From positions 1 to 64,000 of the forward strand of contig CADBQN010000005.1 of NCBI GenBank assembly GCA_902796855.1: 64,000 nt of DNA, written 5' to 3'. Shown here one piece after another: positions 63,535 to 64,000 of the stretch (positions within the stretch are counted from its first letter, which is position 1; the number at the start of each line of letters is the position of its first letter). The position numbers were made by a program, and so were the translations under genes. The notes below the pieces were generated by a model. That model did not search any database, was not told where the DNA came from, and saw only the letters and a list, made by a program, of their open reading frames with translations. The stretch is from an uncultured Bacillota bacterium. GTDB taxonomy: Bacteria; Bacillota; Dehalobacteriia; UBA7702.

Positions 63535-64000
63535 ATGAATGAAGAAGCGATCCGGGAAGCCGTCTCGGAATTTATCGATGCTTATCCCGTATGTGAGTAT
63601 TTTTTTCTGTCCACCGACGAACTGACGCTGTCGCCGGAGGTGAAGATCCTCTGTGATCAGGACGCCGCCGTTTACGGTGAGCGCCGCAGCGTCCCCGTGG
63701 CGCCGGAAAAGTATGAGAAGTGCGAGGCGAACATCAGGCGCTTCCCCGGCGCGTTCCTCTTTGACGCCGTCTATGAGGTCGCCGACGCCTACGACCTGGA
63801 ACGCTGCGGCGAGGCCCGCCGCGCCCACGCCGCCCTCGTCTCCGATCTGCGGGCCGAATTCGAACGGCGCTTCGGCGAAACGCTGGTCTTAAGCATCAGC
63901 TGTGACCTCTGCGGGGACTGCCCCTGCCCGAAAAAGCCCTGCAAAAAGCCGAAGGAAGCCGTCTTTTCCATGGACAGCTACGGCGTGCAGATCATGAAGA
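63535..64000 (+). CDS. DUF2284 Cys-rich metal-binding-type protein (5' part, cut by window edge)
   Basis: 155 codons are present and the frame is open at the window end. The N-terminal half is alpha/beta with CPVC-like spacing absent; the Cys-rich segment SCDLCGDCPCPKKPCKKP (residues about 122-139) is typical of DUF2284 predicted metal-binding proteins. The ribosome site is GAAGGGGAA, nine bases before ATG. Function unknown; a metal or iron-sulfur site is inferred from the Cys cluster. Confidence 0.75.
   Translation, partial: MNEEAIREAVSEFIDAYPVCEYFFLSTDELTLSPEVKILCDQDAAVYGERRSVPVAPEKYEKCEANIRRFPGAFLFDAVYEVADAYDLERCGEARRAHAALVSDLRAEFERRFGETLVLSISCDLCGDCPCPKKPCKKPKEAVFSMDSYGVQIMK

Overview
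The window is chromosomal DNA from a GC-rich, endospore-forming, anaerobic-type Bacillota. Spore genes include two alpha/beta-type SASPs, the germination protease gpr and ylbJ. Gene order lon-ysxC-valS-folC-maf-mreCD-mrdA-minCDE-rodA is typical of Clostridia and Negativicutes. MinE and an SLH-domain protein leave a diderm (Negativicutes-like) host possible, but nothing here decides it. Almost all genes lie on the + strand and are tightly packed, with good sigma-A promoters (TTGACA-N17-TATAAT type) and many intrinsic terminators.

Layout. 1-85: right end of an IS3-family insertion sequence. 107-1122: a minus-strand XRE regulator and TVP38 membrane protein. 1356-4384: lon and ysxC. 5009-21466: valS, folC, maf, the elongasome and Min genes, a degenerate LytM protein, two tRNA/RNA-metabolism-type genes and RNase G. 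21622-26148: asp23-like gene, fakA-like gene, recG. 26267-31619: spore genes, SLH protein, rsmD. 31804-41398: ackA, then yceD-rpmF, plsX-acpP-rnc-radical SAM-smc-ftsY. 41395-46776: methionine/methylthioadenosine metabolism (mtnP-like, mtnA, mtaD; patB-metA on the minus strand behind a long attenuated leader).

47225-53923 is the centrepiece: a complete bacterial pyrrolysine system. It holds pylSc, pylD, a small membrane protein, the amber suppressor tRNA pylT (anticodon CUA), pylB, pylC, a pterin-dependent methyltransferase and pylSn. The synthetase is split into two genes about 5.4 kb apart. PylB, PylC and PylD make pyrrolysine from lysine, and PylSn plus PylSc charge tRNA-Pyl. The methyltransferase suggests that the UAG-containing product is a methylamine methyltransferase encoded outside this window. 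UAG is rare as a stop here: I see three cases (the XRE gene, ylbJ and the membrane gene beside pylT). In the XRE gene the next stop after UAG overlaps the start of the following gene.

54112-64000: gdhA with unusually AT-rich codons, a MerR regulator, a copper ATPase translationally fused to a CopZ-like chaperone with its own internal ribosome site, a chrA-chrA-diacylglycerol-kinase-like operon, an HtrA protease, a divergent HxlR/flavin-protein pair, and the start of a DUF2284 gene cut by the window edge.

Other oddities: MinC lacks its FtsZ-inhibiting domain. MreC and PBP2 have acidic tails while MreD has a very basic one. RecG has a long N-terminal extension. A roughly 210-bp tandem duplication with strong dyad symmetry follows pylD.
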